A DNA stretch of 64,000 bases from Rhodococcus wratislaviensis. GTDB taxonomy: Bacteria; Actinomycetota; Actinomycetes; Mycobacteriales; Mycobacteriaceae. The position numbers and the translations under genes were made by a program. This document shows positions 48,842 to 57,162 of this stretch, one piece after another. Numbering within the stretch: position 1 is the stretch's first letter; each line of letters begins with the position of its first letter. The stretch is from assembly GCF_900455735.1 (NCBI RefSeq), contig NZ_UAUI01000011.1:372001-436000 (forward strand). Reading direction: 5' to 3'. The notes below the pieces were generated by a model that did not search any database, was not told the DNA's origin, and saw nothing but the letters and a program-made list of their open reading frames with translations.

Positions 48842-49897
48842 TCACCCCGCGAGCAGGACCCCGACCAGTGCGATCGATGCCACCCAGACGGTGGAGATGC
48901 CTGCGAGGACGAAGGGTCGTGCGCCGACCTTCTTGATCGTGGCGATCTGGACGCCGGCGCCGAGGGCGAACATCGCGGCGGTGAGGAGGGCGGTCTGCAC
49001 GATCTTGGCCTCGGCGAGCAGGCCCGTCGGCAGCAGGCCGGACGACCGCAGGCCGACACAGGCGAGGAACGCGAGGACGAAGAGCGGGACGAGCGGCGGC
49101 CGCTTCACGTCGGCGTCGGTGCCGGCGAGCCTGCGCTGGCGCACGCTGAGGACGGCCATGACCGGGGCGAGCATGAGGACGCGGGCGAGTTTGACCACCG
49201 CGGCCACGCCGAGGGCGGCACCGCCGATCGCGCCGCCCGCGGCGACCACCTGTGCAACCTCGTGGATGGAGCCGCCCGCCCACAGGCCGGCGTCGGTGTC
49301 GGAGAGTCCCAGCGCCCGCGACAGCAGCGGGATCGCGGGAATCATGAGCGTGCCGAAGATGACGACGAGCGCGACCGCGGTGATCACCTCTTCCTCGTCG
49401 GCGTCCACGACACCGTCCACCGCCGCCACGGCGGCCGCACCGCAGATCGAGAATCCACAGGCGATGAGCAGGCGCTGCGTCCAGCTCAGGCCGAGCAGCT
49501 TGCCCGCGAACATCGTTCCCACGATGCCGAGACACACGATCGCGACGACCACGACGATGACGCCCCAGCCCAGTCCGAGGATGTCACTCAGCATCAACTG
49601 GAGCCCGAGGAGGGCGATGCCCACCCGCAACAGCTTCTTGGCGGAGAACTGCAGTCCCGGGCGCAGGCGTTCGGGCAGATGCACGGCGTTCGACAGAACG
49701 GCGCCCAGCACGATGGCGATGAGTAGCGGGCTCACCGTCGGCAGGAACCGGCCGACACCCATGGCGACGGCGGTGGCGACGGCGCACAGCGCCAGACCCG
49801 GCAGGAGAGTGGCCGTGGCGGTCTGGAGTCGCGGCAGCGTTCCCGTGCTCTCGACGCGCTGTTCCTCGGACTTCGATTCGCTCAGTTGACTACTCAT
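48842..49897 (-). CDS. YeiH/UPF0324-family putative sulfate or anion exporter
   Basis: Membrane protein of 351 aa with about ten hydrophobic helices and the family blocks KKLLRVGIALLGLQLML, FSICGAAAVAA and GGSIHEVAQVVAAGGAIG. ATG at 49897 (MSSQLSES) is chosen; GTG at 49915 in the same frame is possible. It is divergent from a LysR gene, the same pairing as YeiH/YeiE in enterobacteria. The neighbouring taurine-like genes suggest export of sulfite or sulfate released from a sulfonate, but transport has not been shown for most members. Confidence 0.85.
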   Translation of the reverse strand: MSSQLSESKSEEQRVESTGTLPRLQTATATLLPGLALCAVATAVAMGVGRFLPTVSPLLIAIVLGAVLSNAVHLPERLRPGLQFSAKKLLRVGIALLGLQLMLSDILGLGWGVIVVVVAIVCLGIVGTMFAGKLLGLSWTQRLLIACGFSICGAAAVAAVDGVVDADEEEVITAVALVVIFGTLMIPAIPLLSRALGLSDTDAGLWAGGSIHEVAQVVAAGGAIGGAALGVAAVVKLARVLMLAPVMAVLSVRQRRLAGTDADVKRPPLVPLFVLAFLACVGLRSSGLLPTGLLAEAKIVQTALLTAAMFALGAGVQIATIKKVGARPFVLAGISTVWVASIALVGVLLAG

Positions 49898-49954
49898 GAA
49901 TCCACGGTCCGTCACGGCGGCTGTCTCCGGTAGCCGTCATCTCGGCATGTACAT

Positions 49955-49969
49955 ATATCATCGTGATAT
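49955..49969. promoter_or_regulatory. LysR-type palindrome between YeiH-like and LysR genes
   Basis: ATATCATCGTGATAT: 6-bp arms around TCG, containing the T-N11-A pattern of LysR sites. It is centred in the 101-bp divergent gap, 30 bp before the LysR start. Confidence 0.65.
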
Positions 49970-49998
49970 GTCTTGCGCCAGGGTCATATACTCAGTGC

Positions 49999-50904
49999 AT
50001 GTCCCGCAGATGGCCCGAGTTCCCCGTTCTCGAGTTGCTCGTGGGCGTCGACGACCACGGAAGCCTCAGCGCTGCCGCCAGACTCGCCGGAATGGCGCAG
50101 CCGAACGCGAGTCGCGCCATCAAGCAACTCGAGCGCCAGTTCGGCATGACGCTGCTGCAGCGCAGCCCCACGGGCTCGATACTGACACCGCAGGGAACCG
50201 TGATCGCGCACTGGGCGCGCCGGGTGCTCTCCGATACGCGCCGGCTTCTCGACGTGGCCGAGGGGCTGCGCGCGGAACGCGCCGCCGAGTTGACGGTGGG
50301 TGCCAGCATGACGGTCGCGGAACACCTGATGCCGGGGTGGCTGGGGCAGTTTCGCCGTTTGCACTCCGACGTGACCATTCACCTGCAGGTGCACAACTCG
50401 ACTCAGGTGTTCGAGCGGATCAACAGCAGGATCTGCGACGTCGGGTTCGTCGAATCGCCGACGGTGCCGCGACCGTTGAAGAGTCTCACGGTCGCGCATG
50501 ACCGGTTGGTCGTCGTCGTTCACCCCACCCATCCGTGGGCACGGCGACGGAAGGCGCTGTCCGTCGCCGAGTTGGCGCTGACACCGCTCCTGGTCCGCGA
50601 GCCGGGATCCGGCACGCGGACCACGCTCGACGTGGCATTGCAGGAATACGACCGGGCGGCACCGCTTCTCGAACTCGGGAGCGCCGCCGCGATTCGCACC
50701 AGCGTGCTGGCCGGGGTCGGTCCCGCGGTGATGAGTACCCTCGCGGTGGCGGAGCAGGTCGGTGCCGGCGAGCTGAAGGTGATCGACGTCGACGGTCTCG
50801 AGCTCGACAGGGTGCTGCGGGCCGTGTGGCGGGGCGCGCGTCAGCTCGACGGTCCCGCAGGCGAACTGGTGCGTCTGGTCCGCCGGGTCGGTGCCGAGCC
50901 GTGA
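49999..50904 (+). CDS. LysR-family transcriptional regulator
   Basis: Regulator of 301 aa. The N-terminal winged HTH is at about residues 7-66 (ELLVGVDDHGSLSAAARLAGMAQPNASRAIKQLERQFG). The C-terminal periplasmic-binding-like effector domain starts near 90. ATG at 49999 (MSRRWPEF); the frame is open 12 codons further upstream but that would start inside the palindrome. Divergent from the YeiH-like exporter and convergent with the TauE/SafE gene. The YeiE-like arrangement suggests control of anion export. Confidence 0.87.
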   Translation: MSRRWPEFPVLELLVGVDDHGSLSAAARLAGMAQPNASRAIKQLERQFGMTLLQRSPTGSILTPQGTVIAHWARRVLSDTRRLLDVAEGLRAERAAELTVGASMTVAEHLMPGWLGQFRRLHSDVTIHLQVHNSTQVFERINSRICDVGFVESPTVPRPLKSLTVAHDRLVVVVHPTHPWARRRKALSVAELALTPLLVREPGSGTRTTLDVALQEYDRAAPLLELGSAAAIRTSVLAGVGPAVMSTLAVAEQVGAGELKVIDVDGLELDRVLRAVWRGARQLDGPAGELVRLVRRVGAEP

Positions 50905-50911
50905 GCGGCTG

Positions 50912-51643
50912 TCACCCGAGAATGCAGGTCGCCGCACCGGCGGCGATCACCAGGACGATGACCGCGGAACGAAACACCCCCGGCGGAAGTCGGCGGGCGA
51001 TCGCCAGCCCGGTGACGTTGCCGATCAGCGCGGCGGCGACGAAGACCGGGAGGCGCGGCCAGAACATCGATTCCGTGATCTCGTCGTGGAACCACAGGAC
51101 ACCGAGCGCCATCACATTCGCGACGATGAAATAGCCTGCGAGATCGGCGATGAAAGCCATCGGTGGCAACCGCGCTCGCATCAGCAACAGGACCGGTGGC
51201 GGTCCGTTGAGCGACGTCGTCGTTCCGAGGTAGCCACCCACGGAACCGGTGAGGACGTGCGCGGTCGTGGAGGGCACACGCGTGGCCTCCGCCCGGTTGG
51301 GGAGCGCCATCGCAAGCCCGCACAGCATCACCACAACTCCCGCTGCCGGCTTCAGATACTGCTCCGGCAGCAGACCGAGGGTGACCGCGCCCAGCCAGGC
51401 GCCGGGCAGACTGCCACCGCCGAGCAGCGCCACCCGTCCCCAAGTGATGTGTTCTCGCAACTGATACGCGGCGCCGATTCGCGTGATCAGGCCCGCCACC
51501 AGATTGACGAACACCACTTCGGGAACGGCGAAGCCGACCATCAGCATCACCGGCGTCGCGATCAATGCCGTCCCGAACCCGGTGGCGCCGCCGATGACGG
51601 ACGCGATGCCGATGCACAGGGCACCGATGAGGAGCATCGTCAT
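50912..51643 (-). CDS. TauE/SafE (TSUP) family exporter
   Basis: Membrane protein of 243 aa with about seven or eight helices. It has the early GATGFGTALIATPVML and later GSVGGYLGTTTSLNGPPPVLLLM blocks typical of TSUP proteins. Members export sulfite, sulfoacetate or other organosulfur anions. It lies 49 bp downstream of the phosphotransacetylase on the same strand and follows the aminotransferase, so a role in removing sulfite from taurine breakdown is plausible. Confidence 0.86.
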   Translation of the reverse strand: MTMLLIGALCIGIASVIGGATGFGTALIATPVMLMVGFAVPEVVFVNLVAGLITRIGAAYQLREHITWGRVALLGGGSLPGAWLGAVTLGLLPEQYLKPAAGVVVMLCGLAMALPNRAEATRVPSTTAHVLTGSVGGYLGTTTSLNGPPPVLLLMRARLPPMAFIADLAGYFIVANVMALGVLWFHDEITESMFWPRLPVFVAAALIGNVTGLAIARRLPPGVFRSAVIVLVIAAGAATCILG

Positions 51644-51692
51644 CGCGACTCCCTTCCCGATCCGGTGGTACGTTCCCGTGCAGGTCTGATGT

Positions 51693-52721
51693 TCAGGTGG
51701 CCAAAGATTGGACTGCGCTCACTAGAGCCATCAGTTCGATGTCGCTGGCGGTGCACCCTCGGGACAGGTCGTTCCACGGTGCGGCCAGGCCTTGCAGGAT
51801 GGGACCCAAGGCTATTGCACCCCCGAGCCGCTGAGCAATTTTGTACCCGATGTTGCCGGCATCGAGATTGGGAAAGACCAACACGTTGGCCCGGCCGGCG
51901 ACCCGCGAACCGGGCGCCTTGGACGCGCCGATCTCGGCGACCAGCGCGGCATCGAATTGCAGGTCACCGTCCACGTGCAATTGCGGGTCCCGGACGCGCA
52001 CCAGTTCCGCGGCCTCGCGGACCTTCTCCACGCGGGGGTGGCTGGCGCTGCCCTGGGTGCTGAACGACAGCATCGCCGCGATCGGGGTCTGCTCGGTGAG
52101 CTGGAAGTGGGTGGCGCTGGCGGCCAGCGCGATGTCGACCAGTTCCTCGACCGTGGGGTCGGGTACGACGGCGCAATCGGAGAACGTCAACTGCCTGCCG
52201 TCCGACAGCAACATCAGGAACGAGCTCGACAGGATGCTCGAACCCGGCGCGAGACCTACGATGCGCAGTCCGGCCCGCAGCACGTCGGACGTCGGCCTGC
52301 TCGCACCCGCGACGCAGGCGTCGACCACTCCGGCGCGCAGTGCCGCTGCGGCGAGGCACACCGGGTCGGACAGCGCCGACTCGATCCGGTCGGGGTACCT
52401 GGCGAATCCCGATTCGACGGCGTCACGGATCGCGGGGTCGGCAGCCGCCTCGGCGACGTCGACGACGAGTTCCTCGGCCAGCGGGATACCCGCGGCCGCG
52501 GCGATGCGCCTGATGACGTCCCGCCGCCCGAACAGCCGCGGGGACACGACACATTTGTGGTGCAGATGGTGGGCCGCACGGATCGCGCGTTCGTCTTCTC
52601 CGTCCGCGAGACCGACGACGCGGTTCTCCCCACGCAGGGTGGCGATCCAGTGCTCGATCAGCGACGAATCATTCAGTCGTGCAGCGTCGGTGGGTGGTAC
52701 AGCGGTGACGCCCGGGGCCAT
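51693..52721 (-). CDS. pta: Phosphate acetyltransferase (catalytic domain type)
   Basis: Phosphotransacetylase of 342 aa, the length of the single-domain catalytic form. Blocks seen: [108 protein letters not shown]. It converts acetyl phosphate and CoA to acetyl-CoA. In taurine dissimilation this follows sulfoacetaldehyde acetyltransferase, which makes acetyl phosphate. No acetate kinase is adjacent, which favours the sulfonate role over an acetate switch. It is separated from the aminotransferase by a hairpin. Confidence 0.88.
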   Translation of the reverse strand: MAPGVTAVPPTDAARLNDSSLIEHWIATLRGENRVVGLADGEDERAIRAAHHLHHKCVVSPRLFGRRDVIRRIAAAAGIPLAEELVVDVAEAAADPAIRDAVESGFARYPDRIESALSDPVCLAAAALRAGVVDACVAGASRPTSDVLRAGLRIVGLAPGSSILSSSFLMLLSDGRQLTFSDCAVVPDPTVEELVDIALAASATHFQLTEQTPIAAMLSFSTQGSASHPRVEKVREAAELVRVRDPQLHVDGDLQFDAALVAEIGASKAPGSRVAGRANVLVFPNLDAGNIGYKIAQRLGGAIALGPILQGLAAPWNDLSRGCTASDIELMALVSAVQSLAT

Positions 52722-52749
52722 GGCCTCGCACTCCCATCACTACGAAGAA

Positions 52750-52783
52750 GGGTGGCGGTCGTCGATCTCGACGACCGCCACCC
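52750..52783 (-). terminator. Strong hairpin between aminotransferase and pta
   Basis: GGGTGGCGGTCGTC at the left is exactly complementary to the sequence ending at 52783, leaving a small GATCTC-type loop. It lies between the aminotransferase stop (52811) and the pta start (52721). It may attenuate transcription or stabilise the upstream mRNA. It is not followed by a good U-run. Confidence 0.6.
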
Positions 52784-52810
52784 GCTGGAAATCGGGGAAC
52801 GTGTCGTTCC

Positions 52811-54175
52811 CTACGGCTGGATTGCCTTTTCGATGTCGGTGAGCATGCTGTCGATGCCGTGGAGCAGTTCCGAGAGCACCTCGTCGTCGGCGACGAGGGG
52901 CGGCGAGATCATCAGCATCGTGGCACCACGGTCGTCGCCACGGAGAATCACCTTGGTGCGGGCGAACGCCTCCGGCAGTACCTTGCGCAACACCGTCAGC
53001 GATTCCTGCTCGGTGAACTCGCGGCCGCTGTCGCTGTCGGCCATCAATTCGATCGCGTAGAAGAATCCGGTGCCGCGCACGTCCTTGACGCAGCGGTGCG
53101 CGCTCATCAGCGAGTCGAGTGCCGACTTCAACTTCGGGCCGCGCGCGGTGACGTTGCCCAGCACGTTCTCGTCGCGCATCGCGGTGATGTTCGCGACCGC
53201 CACCGCTGTCGACACCGGGTGTCCGCCCCACGTCGCGCCGTGTGTGAACACGCCGCCCTTGGGCGAGTCGTAGAGCTCGCGAACCAGCTGCTCACGCACG
53301 ATCAGGCCGCCGAGCGGGGCGTATCCGGAGGTGGAACCCTTCGCGAACGTGATCATGTCGGGAACCACACCGGTCAGCCCGTGCCCGAACCAGTGTCCGA
53401 GGCGGCCGAACGAGCAGATCACCTCGTCGGAGACCAGCAGGATCCCGTGCTTGTCGCACAGCGCGCGCAGCGCGGGCCAGTATCCGTCCGGCGGGACCAG
53501 GGCGCCGCGCCCGTTCTGAACCGGCTCGGCGAACACGGCGGCGATGGTCTCGGCGCCCTCTTCCTCGATGACGGCTTCGATCGCGGCGATGCAGTCGAGC
53601 TCGTTCGCCGGGCCGCAGTCGCCGAGGTAACCGAGGGTGTTGGGTACGGAGCGGACCCCGGGCAGCAGCGGACCGAACGGGTCTTTGATCTTGGGCAGCT
53701 GCGTTACCGAGAGCGCACCGAGAGTGGTTCCGTGGTAGGCCATCTCGCGGCTGATGATCTTGGTGCGCTGCGGGTTGCCCTGGCTGCGGTGGTACTGCCG
53801 GGCGAACTTGACGGCCGTCTCCACGGCCTCGGATCCCGAGTTGACGAAGAAGGTCGTCCCGAGATCGCCGGGAGCCAGGTCGGCGATGAGCGCGGACGCC
53901 TCGATCGCGGGAATGTGGGCGCTGCCCCAGTTGGACGCGTACGCCAGCGTTCCGATCTGCTCGCTCGCCGCCTTGGCGATGTCGTCGCGGCCGTGACCGA
54001 TGTTCACGCAGAACAGGCCTGCCAGACCGTCGAGGAAACGGTCCCCCTCGGTGTCGATCAGATAGCTTCCCTCGCCACGAACGAACACCGGGAAGTCGCT
54101 TTCCCAGGTGTCCTTACGGGTGAAATGAGGTCCGAGGTGCCGGCGGGCCCGTGCTCGCAATTCGGTGACGTCCAC
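52811..54175 (-). CDS. tpa: Class III aminotransferase (probable taurine:pyruvate aminotransferase)
   Basis: PLP enzyme of 454 aa, fold type I. Blocks seen: GLAGLFCVNIGHG, YASNWGSAHIPA, VNSGSEAVETAVKFARQY, the PLP Asp in LLVSDEVICSFGRLG, the Schiff-base Lys in MITFAKGSTSGYAPLGG and GVFTHGATWGGHPV. GTG at 54175 is six bases from AAGGAG (54182-54187) and is preferred; ATGs at 54181 and 54211 are in frame. It is divergent from alanine dehydrogenase, which recycles alanine to pyruvate, as in taurine pathways. Taurine is the best guess; beta-alanine, GABA or putrescine are alternatives, and GABA would link to the arginine cluster. Confidence 0.85.
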   Translation of the reverse strand: MDVTELRARARRHLGPHFTRKDTWESDFPVFVRGEGSYLIDTEGDRFLDGLAGLFCVNIGHGRDDIAKAASEQIGTLAYASNWGSAHIPAIEASALIADLAPGDLGTTFFVNSGSEAVETAVKFARQYHRSQGNPQRTKIISREMAYHGTTLGALSVTQLPKIKDPFGPLLPGVRSVPNTLGYLGDCGPANELDCIAAIEAVIEEEGAETIAAVFAEPVQNGRGALVPPDGYWPALRALCDKHGILLVSDEVICSFGRLGHWFGHGLTGVVPDMITFAKGSTSGYAPLGGLIVREQLVRELYDSPKGGVFTHGATWGGHPVSTAVAVANITAMRDENVLGNVTARGPKLKSALDSLMSAHRCVKDVRGTGFFYAIELMADSDSGREFTEQESLTVLRKVLPEAFARTKVILRGDDRGATMLMISPPLVADDEVLSELLHGIDSMLTDIEKAIQP

Positions 54176-54265
54176 GACCATCTCCTTCGTTGTCGAATGG
54201 CTGTGATGCACAACATACCGACGGGGCAGACCGCAGGTCAGGGCCAGAAGAGCGGTATTCGATGG

Positions 54266-54312
54266 GTCCAGTCTGGTCCCCGCAGACGGCGCTCAACTGG
54301 TCCTTCTGGTCC
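54266..54312. promoter_or_regulatory. Direct repeats of CTGGTCC in the aminotransferase/ald promoter region
   Basis: CTGGTCC occurs at 54273, 54297 and 54306, with a related GGTCCAG at 54266, inside the 226-bp divergent gap. MocR-type TauR proteins are known to bind direct repeats of a CTGGAC-like motif, and a MocR gene follows ald. Probably the regulator's binding region. Confidence 0.55.
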
Positions 54313-54401
54313 CATGCCAGAGTGATCCAGACTTCGGTATCGCTCGGGCACCACGGCGTGTGGTCGGAGCGGCGAACAGCCCCAGCTAACGGAGGTCTCA
54401 C

Positions 54402-55523
54402 ATGAGGATCGGTATCCCCAAGGAAGTCAAGAACCACGAGTACCGGGTGGCGGCCACTCCCGCCGGCGTCCACGAAATGGTCGCCCACGGGCACGACGTG
54501 TTCGTGGAACGCGGTGCGGGGGAAGGCTCGTCGATCGGCGACGACGCCTACGGTGCCGCCGGCGCGAAGATCCTCGACTCCGCCGATGCGGTGTGGCAGA
54601 GCGCGGAACTGCTGCTCAAGGTCAAGGAGCCCATCGCCGAGGAATACCACCGGATGCGTTCGGACCTCACGTTGTTCACCTACCTGCACCTCGCTGCGGG
54701 TGAAGAGTGCACCCGGGCACTGCTCGCCGCCGGAACCAATTCCGTTGCGTACGAGACCGTTCAGCTTCCCGACGGTTCGCTGCCGCTGCTGTTCCCGATG
54801 AGTGAGGTCGCCGGCCGGCTCGCACCGCTCGTCGGTGCGCAGGCACTCATGCGACCGGAGGGTGGCCGAGGCGTACTGATCGGCGGCGTGTCCGGTGTGT
54901 CCCCGGCTCGCGTCGTCGTGATCGGTGCCGGCGTATCGGGCATGAATGCCGTCGCCGTCGCCGCAGGCACCTGGGCCGACGTCGTCCTGTTCGACAAGAA
55001 CGTCGACAAGCTGCGCGCCGCCGACCGGATGTACCAGGGCCGGATCCGCACCCTCGCCGCGAACGCCTACTCGATCGAGCAGGAAGTCATGCAGGCCGAT
55101 CTCGTGATCGGTGCCGTGCTCGTCCCGGGCGCCAAGGCACCGAAGATCATCTCGAACTCGCTGGTCTCGCGGATGAAGCCGGGCAGCGTCCTCGTCGACA
55201 TCGCGATCGACCAGGGTGGTTGCTTCGAGGATTCGCGTCCCACCACCCACGCGGAGCCCACGTTCAAGGTTCACGACTCGGTGTTCTACTGCGTGGCGAA
55301 CATGCCGGGAGCGGTGCCCCACACATCGACGTACGCACTCACCAACGTGACCTTGCCGTACACCCTGCAGATCGCCGAGAAGGGCCTCGCCCGCGCGGCC
55401 AGGGACAATGCCGCACTCCGCGCCGGAGTCAGCACCGTCGCCGGGCGCCTGACGAACGATGCCGTCGGTGCCGCACTCGGGATCGAGTCGGTCAGCGTCG
55501 ACGACGCGCTCAACCTGGTTTGA
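54402..55523 (+). CDS. ald: Alanine dehydrogenase
   Basis: NAD-dependent L-alanine dehydrogenase of 373 aa, the normal family length. It has the N-terminal MRIGIPKEVKNHEYRVA with the pyruvate-binding Arg and Lys region, LLLKVKEP, FTYLHLA, the Rossmann block VVVIGAGVSGMNAVAVA and the C-terminal HTSTYALTNVTLPY. ATG at 54402 has GGAGG at 54391-54395. It reconverts alanine to pyruvate and ammonium, which drives a pyruvate-dependent aminotransferase such as Tpa. A long hairpin follows the stop, before the MocR gene. Confidence 0.95.
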   Translation: MRIGIPKEVKNHEYRVAATPAGVHEMVAHGHDVFVERGAGEGSSIGDDAYGAAGAKILDSADAVWQSAELLLKVKEPIAEEYHRMRSDLTLFTYLHLAAGEECTRALLAAGTNSVAYETVQLPDGSLPLLFPMSEVAGRLAPLVGAQALMRPEGGRGVLIGGVSGVSPARVVVIGAGVSGMNAVAVAAGTWADVVLFDKNVDKLRAADRMYQGRIRTLAANAYSIEQEVMQADLVIGAVLVPGAKAPKIISNSLVSRMKPGSVLVDIAIDQGGCFEDSRPTTHAEPTFKVHDSVFYCVANMPGAVPHTSTYALTNVTLPYTLQIAEKGLARAARDNAALRAGVSTVAGRLTNDAVGAALGIESVSVDDALNLV

Positions 55524-55531
55524 TTTCGCCG

Positions 55532-55587
55532 CCGGCCCGGCATACTGAGAAGTGCTCGTTCGAGAACTTCTCGGCGTGCCGGGTCGG
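55532..55587 (+). terminator. Long imperfect hairpin between ald and the MocR gene
   Basis: CCGGCCCGGCA at 55532-55542 pairs with TGCCGGGTCGG at 55577-55587 (one wobble). Inside, GAGAAGT pairs with ACTTCTC. Probably a terminator or attenuator of ald; the MocR ribosome site (AGGAGG, 55615-55620) lies just beyond. Confidence 0.65.
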
Positions 55588-55626
55588 CCTACATCTGGCC
55601 ACTCTTGGATCCACAGGAGGCGATGC

Positions 55627-57090
55627 GTGCCGAGAACACTGATCGAGGTCGACCGCAACTCCGCCGAACCGCTCTACCGCCAGGTTCGACGGGCGATCGA
55701 ACACGGCATCGCCAACGGACTGTTCGATCCGCGCCACCGCCTTCCGAGTTCGCGTGAACTCGCGGTCGATCTCGCGATCTCACGGAACACGATCAACCTG
55801 GCGTATCAGGAACTGATCGCCGAGGGACTCGTTCAAAGCCACCAGCGCTCGGGCATGTTCGTGAATCCCGACATGATCGAGACGCTTGCATCGGACGCCC
55901 GCGCGACCATTCCGCGCATCGACTGGTCGTCCCGCATCCGGCGTTACCCCGATGCCGACGTCCCGCACATCGAGAAGAACGTCGACTGGCACTGCTATCC
56001 GTACCCGTTCCTGGCCGGGCAGATCGACATCCGCAGCTTCCCCGCCCGCGCGTGGGTGCGCTGTCTCCGCGACGCACTGTATCAACCCCACGCCTACGCG
56101 AGTCTCCAGGACAGCGTCGGTGCGGACGATCCGATGCTGATCGACATGATCCGCCAGCATCTGCTGCCCTCGCGCGGCATCGAGGCGAGCGCGGACGAGG
56201 TTCTGGTGACGGTCGGTTCCCAGCAGGGGCTGGACCTCGTCGGCCGGGTGCTGCTCGGACCCGAAGATCGGGTTGCCATCGAAAACCCCGGCTATCTCGA
56301 TGCGCGACACATCTTCCTGCGCACCGGCGCCCAGGTGTACGGCATCGACGTCGACGACCGCGGCCTGCGCCCGCCGGAGACTCTGCGCGGCACGGACCTG
56401 ATGTATCTGACACCGAGCCATCACCATCCGACCAACGCGACGCTCGGCATCGACCGTCGTCAGCGTCTGCTGCAGCTGGCCGCGGAGTCCGGCACCGTGA
56501 TCGTGGAGGACGACTACGACAGCGAGTTCCGCTATCACGGCAGCCCCAGCCCGGCGCTGAAGGCGCTCGATTCCAGCGGCGACGCCGTGTACCTCGGCAC
56601 GTTCTCGAAGTTCCTGGCCCCGGGTCTGCGTCTGGGCTACCTAGTCGGACCTGCGGACCTGGTGCGCGAACTGCGGAAGGCCCGGCGGTACGTGCTCCGT
56701 CATCCACCGGGCCACCAGCAACGGGCCCTGGCCATGCTCATCGACAGCGGGGAGTATCACCGCGCACTGCGCCATCACCGCACCCAGATGAAACACAAAT
56801 GGGAACGGCTGTGTGCGGCCGTCGACAAGTACCTCCCGTGGCCGCAGGAGCCGTATCCGCCCGGTGGCGTCAGCTTGTGGATGACCGGTCCGGAGAACCT
56901 CGACTGCCGAGTGCTCGTGCGCGAGGCGGAGGCCCGCGGTGTGCTCATCGAGCGGGGCGACATCTTCTTCACGCAGCCGGTCCCGCCCCGCAACCACTTC
57001 CGCATCGGCTACGGGGCGATCCCGCTGCGTTCCATCGAAGAAGGCATCGCGCTCCTCGGCCAGGCGTGCCAGGCGAGTTTCCGCCGGTAG
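55627..57090 (+). CDS. MocR/GabR-family regulator (GntR HTH plus aminotransferase-like domain), TauR-like
   Basis: Regulator of 487 aa. The N-terminal GntR winged HTH is at about residues 12-75 (SAEPLYRQVRRAIEHGI, RLPSSRELAVDLAISRNTINLAYQEL). The C-terminal class I aminotransferase-like domain has the PLP Lys in YLGTFSKFLAPGLRLGYLVG and DDYDSEFRYHG. GTG at 55627 is six bases from AGGAGG; the frame is open further upstream but crosses the ald hairpin. It follows ald and is near the aminotransferase, as TauR is next to tpa in alphaproteobacteria. It probably activates the divergent aminotransferase and ald promoters when an amine binds its PLP. Confidence 0.88.
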   Translation: MPRTLIEVDRNSAEPLYRQVRRAIEHGIANGLFDPRHRLPSSRELAVDLAISRNTINLAYQELIAEGLVQSHQRSGMFVNPDMIETLASDARATIPRIDWSSRIRRYPDADVPHIEKNVDWHCYPYPFLAGQIDIRSFPARAWVRCLRDALYQPHAYASLQDSVGADDPMLIDMIRQHLLPSRGIEASADEVLVTVGSQQGLDLVGRVLLGPEDRVAIENPGYLDARHIFLRTGAQVYGIDVDDRGLRPPETLRGTDLMYLTPSHHHPTNATLGIDRRQRLLQLAAESGTVIVEDDYDSEFRYHGSPSPALKALDSSGDAVYLGTFSKFLAPGLRLGYLVGPADLVRELRKARRYVLRHPPGHQQRALAMLIDSGEYHRALRHHRTQMKHKWERLCAAVDKYLPWPQEPYPPGGVSLWMTGPENLDCRVLVREAEARGVLIERGDIFFTQPVPPRNHFRIGYGAIPLRSIEEGIALLGQACQASFRR

Positions 57091-57162
57091 CGGGAACCCG
57101 CCCTCGCCTGATCGGCGGGGACGGGTTCCAGTTCCGTTTCAGCTGAAGCACTTACGTTCGGG

